Of a stretch of DNA of 64,000 nt, positions 38,392-51,299 are shown in pieces (position 1 is the stretch's first letter; every line of letters starts with the position of its first letter). The position numbers were made by a program, and so were the translations under genes. Source of the DNA: Varroa destructor. Lineage: Eukaryota > Arthropoda > Arachnida > Mesostigmata > Varroidae. The stretch is taken from contig NW_019211456.1 of assembly GCF_002443255.2 (NCBI RefSeq), forward strand, positions 57,114,982-57,178,981, read 5' to 3'. The notes beneath the pieces are model-generated. The model was not told the DNA's origin. It searched no databases and saw only the letters and a program-made list of their open reading frames with translations.

Positions 38392-38815
38392 CAGACGGCG
38401 AGAATGATGTGAATATACGTCAGCCAATGACGATCGGACATATTTCGGAACTTGCAAGAAATCAAAGAGCCTCAAAGTAATAGACAGGAACTAGAAATGA
38501 AAGTTTCTATCAACAGCGACTCAACTCACGATACTCTTGAACGGTAGAAAAAGAAATCAGGTTTGGTAACAGTAACTGGCGTTGAGATTTTCACGACTGA
38601 AACAAGTACGGACACTAAACCGGTATCACGCTAACTACTCAAGGGTAACAACAACAACAGCAGCAGCAGCAGCAGCCAACATGCGATAATAATCAACGAA
38701 AGCCTTCGCCGGATACGACCCAAAGACAACAAGAGCAGACCTAAACGAATAACCAGAAGCAGGAAGATCATTACTTTACGGCCGCTAAGAAAAATGAAAT
38801 TCTAAAAGATAACGC
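38392..38815 (+). other. Coding-like A-rich extension beyond the 37840 gene
   Basis: In the frame of the preceding gene, stops occur at 38410, 38428, 38545, 38632 and about 38813. Between them the translation stays hydrophilic and Gln/Ser/Lys-rich, and it includes an AAC/AGC repeat at 38647-38676 encoding an Asn-Ser run. This may be a 3' UTR with the strand bias of the gene, a decayed C-terminus, or the 3' UTR of an expanded low-complexity gene. I cannot decide from sequence alone. Confidence 0.4.
38647..38676 (+). repeat. AAC/AGC trinucleotide repeat
   Basis: Four AAC-type triplets run directly into six AGC triplets. It lies in the A-rich stretch downstream of the orphan membrane-protein gene. 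Confidence 0.9.
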
Positions 38816-41800
38816 CATTTACTTGAAGAGCTAAACATAGGAGAACGGTAATCCAGATATAATGGCAAAGCGTCACACATTAACATCTTTTGAATGTCAA
38901 GAACAAGTTAGTTTTCCCAGACACGATTTAAAATGTGCTAACTCAGAACGCTCGCTGCAGGAAAATGGAAGTAAAGCACAGTGTTGCCAATAGGATTTCA
39001 ACGAAACGAAGTTTTAAGCAGAGCAAATAGAGAGAAGTCAGTTTAGCTTTGAAGGTTTATTCGCCGCCGTCCTTCTACGCCGCTTACCAAAATGACGCTT
39101 GTTAGATATAGACCTAATATAGCTAAATGCTGATTCAATTGAATTTACGTGAGTGCATGTCCAGGTGATATCCAGAAATGAATGGAGTAAGTTTGACTCA
39201 CTGCTTGTGCCAATGAGCGTCCAAAGAGCACCTCTTCGCCAAATTTGTTGACTACCTACAAACTACGTCGAAACTATGTTGTATTTAATCGACGAAGTTC
39301 TATGATAACTATTTCAATCTACATCCATAGATATAATTCTATAATTATTATTATTATTATTAAATTGCACGTATGTACATTATAAAAGTACCCTGAACAG
39401 GATTATAACAGTTGTCAGTTACCGACTGTTTGTTTGGAACGGGAAAACTGATGAACATATATCGTTATATTGTTCGTGCGTTTCTAAATTTGCTTACCTA
39501 GGGCTAGGCAACATAAAATCTAGCTAGGTAATGAAGCTGATAAAAATACGTTTGAAATTACGCTGTTTGTTGTTTTTAGTCAGAATCTCATGAGCACGCT
39601 CATCTTATCTGCAAGAAAATCTATAAGATTTCAAATAAAATCTTTTATATAATATGAAAAAGCTATCGCTGATTGCCATTCAGGGGGTTTATTGTATTTA
39701 GGCGGCGAATTTTATATGGAGGCAGCTTTTCGGTTTTTCTTTAGTTTTCCAGTTATAGCTACATGAATACTCTCTTAGAAACATCTAATACGACTAAAAT
39801 GTACAGAGTTACTTCATATCAGCCGCTCTATTCACTTGAAATAATTGGAGGAGATATACGATTGAAAAGGAAGAATACGTTCTACTAAATGGAAACTTTT
39901 TGTATTATTATTTATTCGATACTTAATAACTTATTGTTAGTGTTGTTGTGTTATGTATCCCTGTCATCAATCACGACTTTCTCCCACTTGTCGGCCGCTC
40001 TATTTATTCATCCTCATTATAGATTTTCAGGTCTGAAGTTGAACTCGACCAGGCAAGTTATGGGACCTCCTCCACTGTGTCGAATGGGATGTCTGTCATT
40101 TGATTTGCCAGTAAGCGGAAAAAGTGTGGGTCCGTTAGCGTGAGATTCGAAAAAATTGAGATTCCAACAAAATCTTTTATTCAAGGTCCACGAAGACAGG
40201 TTTGACAATATTTGCTGTGTGTAGGGTGGGCTAATCGGATTTCATTTGTCGGGCATTTCCTTTCAAATAATCAGGTTGAGTCGATACGACTAAGCGAAAT
40301 AAACGCGCAGATAGATATATTGCTTGGCTTGTAGGACATAATTCCCTTTCAGGCCCTTGCAATTCTACCAAACGCAAAGCATAACCATTTTTTACACAAA
40401 CATAAGAAACTTAAAATGTTCGTAGGTGTGTAGCTTACCTTTTCGGTCAGTTCTCAAGTTGTTTACGGCAAGTGGTTTACAAATCAGATTTCGACGGTCG
40501 GTCAGAGCGGCAGGCGTCCTCTAAATCTCGGACACTATTTTTAAATTTAGCAAACTACTCTTGAGCACACTTTAGCGCTAACGTCGTTACCGCACACAAA
40601 TCAGTCTCAACGACATGCATAATACTGAACGTATCGGTAATTCAATTTTTTCGCACGGAGCATTCATAGGATCTCTTTCGTGTTGAAATTGCACTTGCAA
40701 CACAACCTATACTGATAAATAGCAAGACGGCAGGGCACGAAAAGCATTTTGGTATATCGGCGACAAATGAGACGAACTGGTAACGAAAAGCTTTCATGAA
40801 AAAGCGAGACAACTTTATTCTCATTTCAATATAGATGTTTTATTATTAGATACGTCTAGTTTTTAGCAGATTGAAAGCGAAGAGCACTTATATTTTGCTC
40901 ATAACTATTACTGTAGAATTTCTCTACTGCGCGTTGAAGTTGATACTGACTTATTCATCATTTTAAATGAATGTAATAATTTATCTCACCGCTTTTAAAC
41001 CCTTTCCGGTTCTCTGAGTGGCTCCTTGTATCCCTACTTTTGTTCACATTTACATGATGTTCACAGTGTAAAGAACTGATTTCCGATTAATTTGCAGTAC
41101 TGCTAAATTTAACTAGCTCGAATTGGCTAGCTCGAAAATGAGTGTTTTTGCCTTTGGGTGAACGATATAAGAATCATTCAATATTACAGTAAGTTTTGCT
41201 TTGCAATTATGCAGTTACAGTTATCGTAGGAGGGTATTGATCACGAAAAGTTGTTGCGTTCTGTTAACTGCGTACGGTTGTAAAAAAAAAAAGAGTACCG
41301 CTGCTTTTGAATAAAGACGCGTAGAAAATAGCTTATTTCTAATTCCTTTGGACAAAAATTGGACATGACTGGTTTGTTTAGTTTAGTTAAGTTTTGCCAT
41401 TGTCTCTGTTGCAGATCGTTCTCTCTATGATATAGATCTAGCGTCAACAGCTCTTAAGGGATCCAATTGTCCTGCGTCTTGTAGTTAGTGGGTCTTGACC
41501 AACTTCTGTCTTTAAGTTTATTACTTTTATTACTATATCTAATTAAAAGTGCCTCTGGTTTACAATCAAAGGTCTACTTTCTTATAAATCTATTCCCAAG
41601 TTAAAGTGAAGTTGACAAAACCGACTTACAAACTAGTTTGGCGTTGTAACTAACTTTGACTCTGATAATGCTTAGGCGGAATTAATTGGTAACGATTGAC
41701 GGGATAATACGTAATTATAAAATACGTGTGAACGAACCATTTGCCGCTGGGAAGTGACAGATAATACTAATACTGATCGTAGTTCTGAGCGTACAGCTAT

Positions 41801-44800
41801 TTCGCACAGCATGTTACATATTAGGTAACGTATCTATCTTGAATATTTCCTATGCTTTGACTAATTGATTCACCGATGTGACTTGGTCTGCTCGTATTAT
41901 TTTAATAGCGTGCTGCTTTCATTTTGTTATTGCGTGCCACATACATTCGCCTCACACGTCCATTAAATCCGTAAATTGAATCTACCCCTATATACATGGG
42001 TTCTCGGGTTAGTGCTGAGTGAACCCAAAGTCTCAGTTTAGCCAAATTTGTAATAATAAATAATTTCTATCATTTCTTAGTTGTTTTTTTTCCGTCTAAC
42101 AGGATCGTTCGTCATTCTCGTTGGTGAATATGTGGATTCGAAGGTATCTGGTTAACACAACACGAAAGAAGGCGCTATCTTAGTTTTCTGTCGTAAGCCA
42201 GCATGTAACCCAGCTGCGTATCCATGTGCTCTACTTCTCCCCTTGTCGGTAAAAGAGCAAACTATCAGCCATCCATTCTTTCTGCAACCTCCATTGTACT
42301 GCCGCTCACAGAACACTGGCTAGTTAATGCGCTTCCACTTTTATAGTGAGGGTAGTATTTTTAATAGCGGGAATGAGGATTGGCGAACTTGCAAAATGAC
42401 CTTTCAGTCTCAGAGCACCACAACACCTAAAACCTGCCACTCTGCTTTGCTTTGCCTTGCCTTGCCTTGAAAACCCTAGCCCGATATGCCTCAATATGCC
42501 CTCTCGAAAGAGCGATAAATGTTTACTCTTTGCTGAGTGCGCCCCCGGAAGCGGATGTCGCACTTTTTCGGGGGCGGAGCGGCGGTGAAGGTGTATACTC
42601 TTCTAACTCGGTGTACAAATTTCGCAGTTCTTTCATCGCTAGCGAGGGGCACTCTAAATTCGAGCTCATACAACAGTGCTCATATAGCCATAAATTGTTC
42701 GAACCACTTCCCGTTGCTCTTGTAGCGACAAAAGGAGTACTCCAGCAAGCTGCCCTCTTCTGGGGCAAAGCGTTCGTATAGCATTTTCCTAAAGCTTTTC
42801 GACACTGGCTGATGATGCGTCGTTTTCCGGACCAGAAGATATAGACTCGAATACCTAAGTACGTACGCAGTGATAACGTGTGCCGGCTTACGAGAGAAGA
42901 ACGGTAAAATACGACGTCCAATTTTAGTCTGTTGACTGGAGGTTTGCAAACCCGCCATTGGAAAATAATGGGAATCGGCTCTACTGAGCAAAGGGCACCA
43001 CCGGGAGCACACGATGGTCGAGTATTACTTCGAAGGGTGGATGTGCTTCGAGTCAACGGGTCTGTTGTGTAGATCTATTACCGCAGATTCATGCGGGTTG
43101 CTCCCGATAGCGTTTGGCTGTAACCCACTAGTCGGTGGTGGAGATAACGGAGTAGACCCAGGAAGCAAGAGATGACGACGAGGCCTGGGCAACGTAACGC
43201 AAAATCAATCCACCTAAGCGCTAAAAATACTGATTAGGATAAGCGAGACCGATGCAAGCATTATGATGTAAATTTATGAATAAATACAATATGCAACTAC
43301 ACAAGATCAGAATGAATCGCTATGAAGCGTCGGCTCCTGCCAGTTGACGACGAACCTAAAGCAATCGGCTTTAATATATAACATCATATGTGATGCTAAT
43401 GTAGTGTCGTCCGAGTACTTCGCAGAAGATTTCGAAATATTATTTTGAATTTGTACATCGAAAGTAATATGCGATGGACTTTTCATCCTGAACAGAACAA
43501 TGCTTGTTGCGCGTGTTAATTTTTCAAACTCGTAAGCTTCGAGATCTGTGTTGCAGCATAAAGAAGAAGGGACATTTTTAAAGTTATTCCGTATAATTTG
43601 GCTATGCATAGAAGCATCGAGACGTACAAATTTTTTAATCACACACTCTACGAACTATGGTTACGTGCATATTAACGCTATCATCGTTCGACCCTATTGT
43701 TCGATTTCACTGTAGCTGGGTAAGCCTTACCTTAAACTGTTAACATACCGACATCTGCATTTAAGTGAAAGCTGAAATAAAATCCAACTACAACTTATGC
43801 TATCAGAATGCAAATTGTCAAGCTAAAACAGGGGCACCGGTATGGCAGATCACCATGCCGACGTCCCTTTGCAGGATCATGATAGAATAGTTGTCATAAA
43901 GGCACTTCTGTATTGAGCCGTAACCATGGAAGAAAAATAACGTATAACCCAGAATTGATCCTCTCAACCTTTAGAAGAACCTTATTAAAGAGAACCTCGG
44001 GATATTGGCAGAGAAGTCGGCCATAGCTTACAAGTTTCATCGATCGGTACTTAAAACTGAGGTGACAATCCTACGAGCTCGCCCATTCATCCCTGGTAAT
44101 ATTTAATGTCTCTCTTTATTTAGATATACTTCCGAAATGTATTTGACGATTAACACAAAGATCGGTTCTGAATAAGTTCAAGTAGTCCACATTCTTCCGC
44201 TTTGAAGACCAAGACTGCTAGCATTTTACTCAAATTAATTATCAGCCCATTTATTAATGAGCATAACAATTGCGTTGCAGTCTTCGCGAGCGCTACTCTG
44301 TAAGTGAATGGCAAGCGTATTCATTTTCTCTTGCGCTTACAATAAATTGTTCCGTTCTATAGAGGCTGTGTTTTTCAAACCCACAAATCGAGCGGTTGGT
44401 CGCTGTCATTGACAAACATCTGGTCACTGCGCATGAGAGCTGCAAACAGATTCTTGATACAGGGACTATTCTTTAACATTGAAACAACACGCGCACAACT
44501 TCTCCCTTAGCCAAGAACGCAGATTTAAGCAGAATGGAAACAAGGGCTTGTGTTTTTGTTGCATACGATACGCAATCAGGCAACACTTTGCTAGCGGTAA
44601 ATCACTTGAGAAACAAGCCAAGTGTTATGCTTAAAAATCCTTAAATCAAGCGCGAAGTACACCCGTCTATTAAAATAAGGTTAGAGCTATAGATTAAAGA
44701 GGCTCATTTGTATCCAAGCTACCTATTAGGACCTGAATAGTGAGTTCGACATAACTACAATTCGAATAAAAACAATTATGTTTCCTGCGTATAGGTTATG

Positions 44801-47800
44801 TGGATATTTTATAGAGTAGATTCTTCGGGCTCGGTGTTACGCTCGGTTATTCGGAGAAGTATAGATGATCTCTAAATCGATCAAAGCATAACAAGCTCTG
44901 ATCTCCAAATGGTAAAGGATTAGTTTTGTAGTACTAATACTTCTTCGTCGCCATCATTCGAGAGTGCCCGCTGGCTGGGATAAAAAAAGCTTGCTATTTA
45001 ACGTTAAGGCCTAAAACGGACTGCAAAATCAAGCTGTGCAGGTAAATTGTGATTTACCGTGCCTACGTTGTACTGTTTACTGTTTACGTACAAAAATATG
45101 CCGTCATCACGACTGGACGCTTTAATACTGCGTTCATCAAGGCAAGTTGGTCCAAATCGATTCAAGTTTTCAGGATAATCTTTATGATACCTTTGTGAGT
45201 CATAGTCTTTCGCATTGTGAGGGTAACTGCAATAGAATTATACAAAACACTTCTGGGTCAGATCAACCCCATCAGTGAGGTAGAATATGAACCCGTAAAC
45301 CGAAATCTCACCGGCAAAAAATACTACGAAGACAGTCATTTTGGGCAGTTTATGTAAGTGAAAAGGCAAAGTTTCTCGCAACGAGCGGAACAGGAAAAGC
45401 AAAGGAATGTTGCTCATGTTTTAGCGATACCGTCTGAACCAGGTCAAAATAGTTGTGCGCCTGTAAAGGCATTTGTTACGATGGATAAAAAAAAAGTAAA
45501 CAAAGCTACACGCCGAACTGCAGCGAAGAAAACAGGATACATTTGGTTGTGTAAGTTCGTTCTATCTGTTAGCAAAAATGTACAAGCTGTTTCAATTTTA
45601 TAGTGATCGCAGTTTGAAGAAGGGAACTGTAATATAGGCCAACAAACGGGTTGTTCAGGTATGGAATACGCATTCATTCAAGAGGGCTGGTTGAAGCTGC
45701 CGGTTTAAAATCAATAATGGACTGAACTCTTTCTATAATTAGTTGATACGAAGTTCTATAACCCCAACTAAAAAACGCATCGTGTATTAAGTTCGAATCC
45801 GGGCATAGACAGACTTTGTCCCGTAACCTGAGCCAGCGTTCTGAAGCGATGCTTAATGTAAGTTCCGAGCGTAAAGCTCGAAAGATTTATTTATTGAATA
45901 AGATGTCTTCTAGGTCGAGCTGTTTAAGTAATGAGACTCATTTCGTTATGACAACCAAATTATGTAGGGGTCTAAAAGTGATTCTTAATGCTTTGGCCAC
46001 ATAAAATAGCTTGTGGTTTTTGATATAGTTTGCTAAAGCAACGGCAAAACGTTGGTAATTCTGCTAGGATTAAGTAACCCTGTCGGCGCGATATCTATAT
46101 CTTTACTATTGTTTTGGTCACTCGTATCCTGATCCTAGTTCGTATCTATCTATACAAAGATGTAAAATACACACTTAGCTAATATAAACAGGTATAAGTC
46201 CATACCGGAGAACAGATATTTGTTGCCATGCAGATAGCGGAACATAATGACAACCTGAGGACAGATACCAGCTTTACCACCTGAAGATATTACGAATGCA
46301 CGATGCGAGATTTGTTGCCTGTTTTTTATTGATATCTGTGATGTATGCTTTTGTACATTTCTGCTGTACTGGCTTCAGTTACTTAGCGAAAAGCTTTAGC
46401 TCTGACGACAACCGAGTTATCCAATTTTCGACAAATATTCAGTCCTTATAAGCAAAATGTCTTTATGTTGCACCCGACCGCAATTGGAAGCCGTGGCCCG
46501 TTATCGATAAACAAAGTAAAAAAGAGTGCGATTGGAAAGATAGAATATCGAGATGACAATCACAGGTGTTCTTTAAAAAAAGAATAATATATTTAAAAAA
46601 ACAGTTTGTCTTTCTTTACCATGGTCAGACTGAATAAAATGAATGGGGTTTACGTATCTAAATCGCTCGTTGAAGTAGCATTAGACATAAATCTACATAA
46701 TTAACGCATTAATGTGTCGTTAGTCTGTGTGGTTCGGTCGCGTACTGATCTTGTGATATATGCAAAACTTTGCCATCCTTATTGTTTCCAGTGTTATTAA
46801 GCAGATTATTAAACAGAACTCTGTGCACACTTTAACAAATTTTTTTTGCAGTCTTTTCGGTGAATATAATTTTATGTTGCAATATCTATTTAAGTTATAA
46901 CCCGCAGAGTGAGTGCATGACTTGCTTATTGATTATAATTGGAATAAAAAAATTATATTGGCTAGTATTTAAAAAAAAAAGCCTTTTCTCAAAATAACAA
47001 CCCAAATTTTAATGATGCATTCGTACTTATAAAAATGTTACAAATAAATTCAAATTACAAATTAAATTACAAATAAATTCAGCTATTATATACTACTGAC
47101 ATGGTGCTGTTGAAATATGGTGATTGCTTACATCGACAGGGTCCATCATAGACTTGATATATACGTGAAATAAACTTTTTTACATATAATGCAGTTATAC
47201 ATGTATATGGTAATTGTGTGATATAAAAAATCGATAGCTCATAGGGCCAGGTGTTCAAAGTGTTATCAAAAACGTGCTACTACTAAAGTGAGAGGGGCCG
47301 AGCGGATCTTGAGGCGAACATATCTACCCAATAGTCCTAGTACTGACGCATGTCAGTACGCAAAGCAGACATCGCAGCATCCACGGGCCTGAAACTTTGA
47401 ATGTCAGTGTGTGAAACCGTTAAGAAGAAGCTTGCGAAACTTAGCAATCGATCGTATTATAGTGAATTTATTGGATTCTGTCCAAAAGAGGTGAAAGCGG
47501 TTAAGAGAAGAAACTTGCTACATAATTAGATATCTTAGTATTATCTAATTATTGCTTTCAATTTAAATATTAATTGATAAAACTGTATCAATGTTATGTG
47601 ACGAGGTACACAAATTGGAGGCGGAATACTTGTGTTAAAAATACCTAGATATGTGTGTAAATTTCAGTCGTAGTTTAATATACTGTGAAATTGAACGTGC
47701 AGCGTTCAGGTAAAACGACATCAAAATAATAAAAAAAAAAAAACTAAATAGTTAAGGTGCTGCATAGATATGTGCGTCTAATGTGTGTAAGAAAGAGAAA

Positions 47801-48585
47801 AAGCTGATATCTTTAGATTGGATCTACTGCGGAATCTACAGAAAGTCGCGCTAATATTTTCTTTCTACATATGAGTTGTGATTCAACTATGAGTATTTAA
47901 TGCACGGAATATGAGAACAATCAAGCATGTAGAGGATCCTTTATTCAAATTTTATAACTTTTTCGAGTTGTTGCTTAGTTATCGCAGATTACACAAAGGG
48001 CTATGCTTGCATTTAGCATCGTAACAGAAAATCACTTTCATATATTCAATGTTAAAAGAAGGCTTTTTGTTTGAACACTCATACTCAAGTCAGGTAATAC
48101 TCATAATAAACCTTGTTGCTGCTATATGATGTATTCACATCGAGGGCCCTATAAGATAGCTATTAGTACACCCTATTTGCAATCGACGTGAAATAATAGG
48201 AATTACGTACAAAGTCATCGTTAAGTTTGAATATTTTCTACAAAAAATATATATTTTGATACGGAAATTAATAATGTTTGGTCTACCGCTGAATATAGTA
48301 AAGCCAAACATAAATATAACATTGAATAAAGCATGCACTTATTAATCACATATATAACGCTTTTAGCAGACGATGTTAGTGAATAATCGCAGTCAACACA
48401 TTGAGATCGGACTTCAAAAATAGCGATTTATCAATGAAGCGGCTCTTTGAAAAAACATATACCTAATGCTAATTTTAATTTTTCTGAAAGTTGAGCTTTT
48501 GAGTTTTGTGGTTTCCACTAAATTGTCTTACCGAATTACGGATGAAAGTTTACAGGATTTAAGTGCTAAGGATTTTAGCAGATCT
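38816..48585. other. Gene-poor AT-rich region, 9.8 kb
   Basis: No gene can be supported with confidence. An ATT run lies at about 39346-39361 and a GCTTT/GCCTT run near 42440-42470. A GC-richer patch at 42450-43056 stays open in several frames (see findings). A short open frame at 45358-45603 encodes a Lys/Gln-rich peptide with no known domain. A tRNA-like B-box at about 45790 lacks the rest of a tRNA. Confidence 0.5.
42491..43056 (-). other. GC-richer patch open in several frames
   Basis: One reverse frame is open from 43056 to 42523 (177 aa) and a second from 43012 to 42491 apart from a single TGA at 42680-42682. A forward frame is open at 42452-42781. Segments such as FRKMLYERFAPEEGSLLEYS in one frame and MKELRNLYTELEEY in the other look protein-like. 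I recognise no domain. It may be a pseudogene with a frameshift, exon material, or simply a patch of higher GC with few stops. Confidence 0.3.
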
Positions 48586-48589
48586 CGTT

Positions 48590-49060
48590 AGATCTTGGGT
48601 TTTGGCTTCTCCTTTGGAGCCATCCATTTCGATCTCTGGTTCAGTGACGTAAAGACGGCACCACTTCTCATCACCGATAACAGTTCTGTACAAAAAACGG
48701 TCATTGGGGCTTCTTGACATTCGATATCAGACGAGATGTTGCAATGTAACATGAACCGGTAATTCCTTGTTGGATTCAAAGAGTAGCTCCAAGTTTAGGT
48801 AGTTCATGAAGTCAAGCGGCAGGCATCACACTTGTAGGCGCAGTTCATCTTTTTAACCAATTCCCGAGTTGTTGGACGTCATCAGACTTAAACAGTTGGC
48901 CACAACGGGGGCATCCCTTAGATCCTCATTACCGTCTTCAAATTTAGTGAACCATCTTTGAACAGTTTTTCATACGTAGCATCGTACATGTGCGTAAGGA
49001 AAATGCTATCCCGAATCGTTTGGGCAACGTTTTGGCCTCGAGGAAATGAATAAGATAAAA
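48590..49060 (-). pseudogene. Degenerate, truncated mariner-family transposase
   Basis: Reverse-strand translation in three alternating frames recovers mariner (IS630/Tc1/mariner superfamily) transposase landmarks in the correct order. These are a PRGQNVAQTIRDS segment of the N-terminal helix-turn-helix region (about 49050-49000), VQRWFTKFEDGNEDLRDAP from the second helix-turn-helix and its linker (about 48975-48915), and FLYRTVIGDEKWC, which carries the first catalytic Asp (about 48695-48650). Stops and frameshifts separate them, so it is inactive. The catalytic C-terminal half is not visible below 48590, and I find no clear terminal inverted repeats, so the copy is truncated or its ends have decayed. 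Confidence 0.8.
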
Positions 49061-50484
49061 AATATCGGAAATATGCTTTTTTCTACTAGAAATATTCACT
49101 TTGGAGCAATTTTTGAAGTTTGTATTTCACTCACGTGACAATACTGTTACAAGACGCTGATGGAGCAAGAAAAGCGTTTTCGATTTCAGTCTATTAAAGG
49201 TGAATACTAAGGAAGGGAAAGTAAAACTGAAAAAAGGCCATCAAAAAACCGCAGAAACTGTTTATTTAATATAGTATTATAGCATAACTTTGGAGGGTGA
49301 TCTATTGCTACGCATCCCTTGTGGCATGCTCCAAAGGAAAATAATTTCGAAATAATCTGCTCAAGCGACAATTTAAAATTATATTAAAAAAATTCTGACC
49401 ACGTAAAATGTTGGCTTCAATATCAAATAAATAGTTTTTTCATTTTGACTTTTACGAATTAGCCTAAATGAACGTATACTTCGTTGTTATTGCAAAACCT
49501 AAGAAAGTGAAGCTAGGGCCGCATTGTCGTAACTGAAAGGCTGTCGTCAACACATTTGTTTTAAACGAATACATACACATCAGCAATCTAACTGTCAAAA
49601 CAGCTCTAAAAATGTAATTGAATAGAATATTTTGATTAAAAAGATTATACGCTTTGTACAAGGCGCGCCTTATAGTTTAGTTTAGGGGACGTCACAATGC
49701 ATACTCTTCTGTGTTCGCAACAGTTTAAACAAATAATGAGTATAGTTAAGCTTTATCGACGAATATCAAAACTAAAAGCCATCCATTACCACGCTAATGT
49801 CTCAATAAGTTCCTTGGCTCACTAGAGAAATAAGTGATTCTAAAAGATACTAAATCATCGGCGTGCTTATTTTATATATATTTTTCGTCGACGACTGTTT
49901 AAAGGTTATAACCAAATACCCGTTTATTTATTATTGTTTGAATATCGCTCGTTATGTCTGTGCCTAAGATAGAGAAAGGGAAAACAAATTTAGACATGCT
50001 GTTACCTATAAGCTTTATGAAAGAAGGAGTATTTACAAAATTCTATGTAGGTTTGACTAATGAAACATTGATCTTACCTAAAAGACCTTACATTTGTCAT
50101 AGATTACAGGTCCACGGGTCATAAAATATATCGTCAGTCAGGAGACCTGACGAAGTCTTTTTTTTTTAATTTGAATTCTGAATATTGAGTCAGAAAACGC
50201 TCTTTGCCTTCGATAAATCCATTGAACTTTGCAAAGGTCAGTTTTGGCAATGCCTGGCATGGCTCGTATTTGCTTATCAATGGAGCTCTTCAATATAAGG
50301 TAACCAACTAAACCCAAATAAAATAAAACATGTGCGAGGCGATCCGTTCACTTTTACGCTGTCACACTCACAGGTCACAGCTCTACTTGAAAACGAATAG
50401 AACTACATTTTTTATCTTGAACGCCGTGTACTTGTAGATTTATCAATAGAGTTGTTGTTAGTGCTATTCTTTAATTATTCTAGA
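49061..50484. other. Intergenic, nothing seen
   Basis: AT-rich sequence with no supported gene. Its first part may contain the decayed 5' end of the mariner remnant. A pyrimidine-rich acceptor-like site (ttaattattctag) closes the interval at about 50484. Confidence 0.5.
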
Positions 50485-51083
50485 TCGCAAGGTTGTTTAT
50501 AAATAAAGCGTTACGACAATATTTTAGAGCCAATCAAATGTGGCATAACATTAGCTGTAATGTACGACAGTACGCTCTGAATGACTTGCAATTATCAGTA
50601 GAGGACTCTAAATCTCCAGATACTTTTAAACATGCTCTTCATCTAAGCCTGTTATACGAAATGGCCACACCGCACTTGCGGCGACTGTCGAACGTGGTAA
50701 ACGAGAATCCATACAAATGCCTTACGAAAGAGGTTAAACAGCAGCAAACGCGAAACCAAATCGATTGACACGCAATACCACTTCTGTAGTAGCACGATAT
50801 AGACAATCGCAAATTTACTGCTTTACTTTCCAATATCGAAATGAGCATTGTCGCAATGGATAATGATTCCGTATCCCAGTTATTAAATCATGGCCAACGT
50901 ATGGACAACGCTGCCGCTCAGTACTACCGGTGGCTGTGCAAAAATGGGTGAGACCTGATTGGCATACTGCCGATGATAGGAGCAGGTTCATTGGTCTGAT
51001 CGCTATTGTGATGCTGCGGGGTATTATAAGTTTTTGGAAAGTTCCAATTTTGCCTTTGGACACCTTACAGTGTAAATTGTAAA
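50485..51083 (+). pseudogene. Unidentified coding-like locus, broken or multi-exon
   Basis: After an acceptor-like ttctag, a frame runs through FINKALRQYFRANQMWHNIS and on to QQQTRNQID, with a TGA at 50766. The same frame resumes after two TAG codons with HDIDNRKFTALL, MDNDSVSQLLNHGQRM and QYYRWLCKNG, ending at TGA just after 50947. Then the frame one base over reads VRPDWHTADDRSRFIGLIAI to a TAA near 51080. The stops could be removed by a 60 nt intron (GTTAAA at 50733 to GTAGTAG at 50792), and a strong donor GG|GTGAGA follows 50947. I recognise no family. It is either a real short-intron gene or a decaying pseudogene. Confidence 0.35.
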
Positions 51084-51299
51084 ACTGGATTATTAGTTGA
51101 AAATAACGCCACGTTCGCAGAATGTTATTCACGATCGTGAGTTGACTCGTAGGTATTGTCATTTTGTCATTTGTTCTGTCATAGCTTTGTACTTACATAC
51201 AGATACTTAAAAGCGATACTTGGTGTTAGGTGTGTATAAGGAAGTACCAGCTGTGTATGATTAAAGCTAAAATCTTATTGAAAAAACCCCTCAAAGAAG

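Noticed and set aside
45785..45805. tRNA-like B box (gttcgaatccgggc)
   Set aside because: No D arm, A box or acceptor stem pairs with it upstream, so a tRNA gene cannot be drawn.
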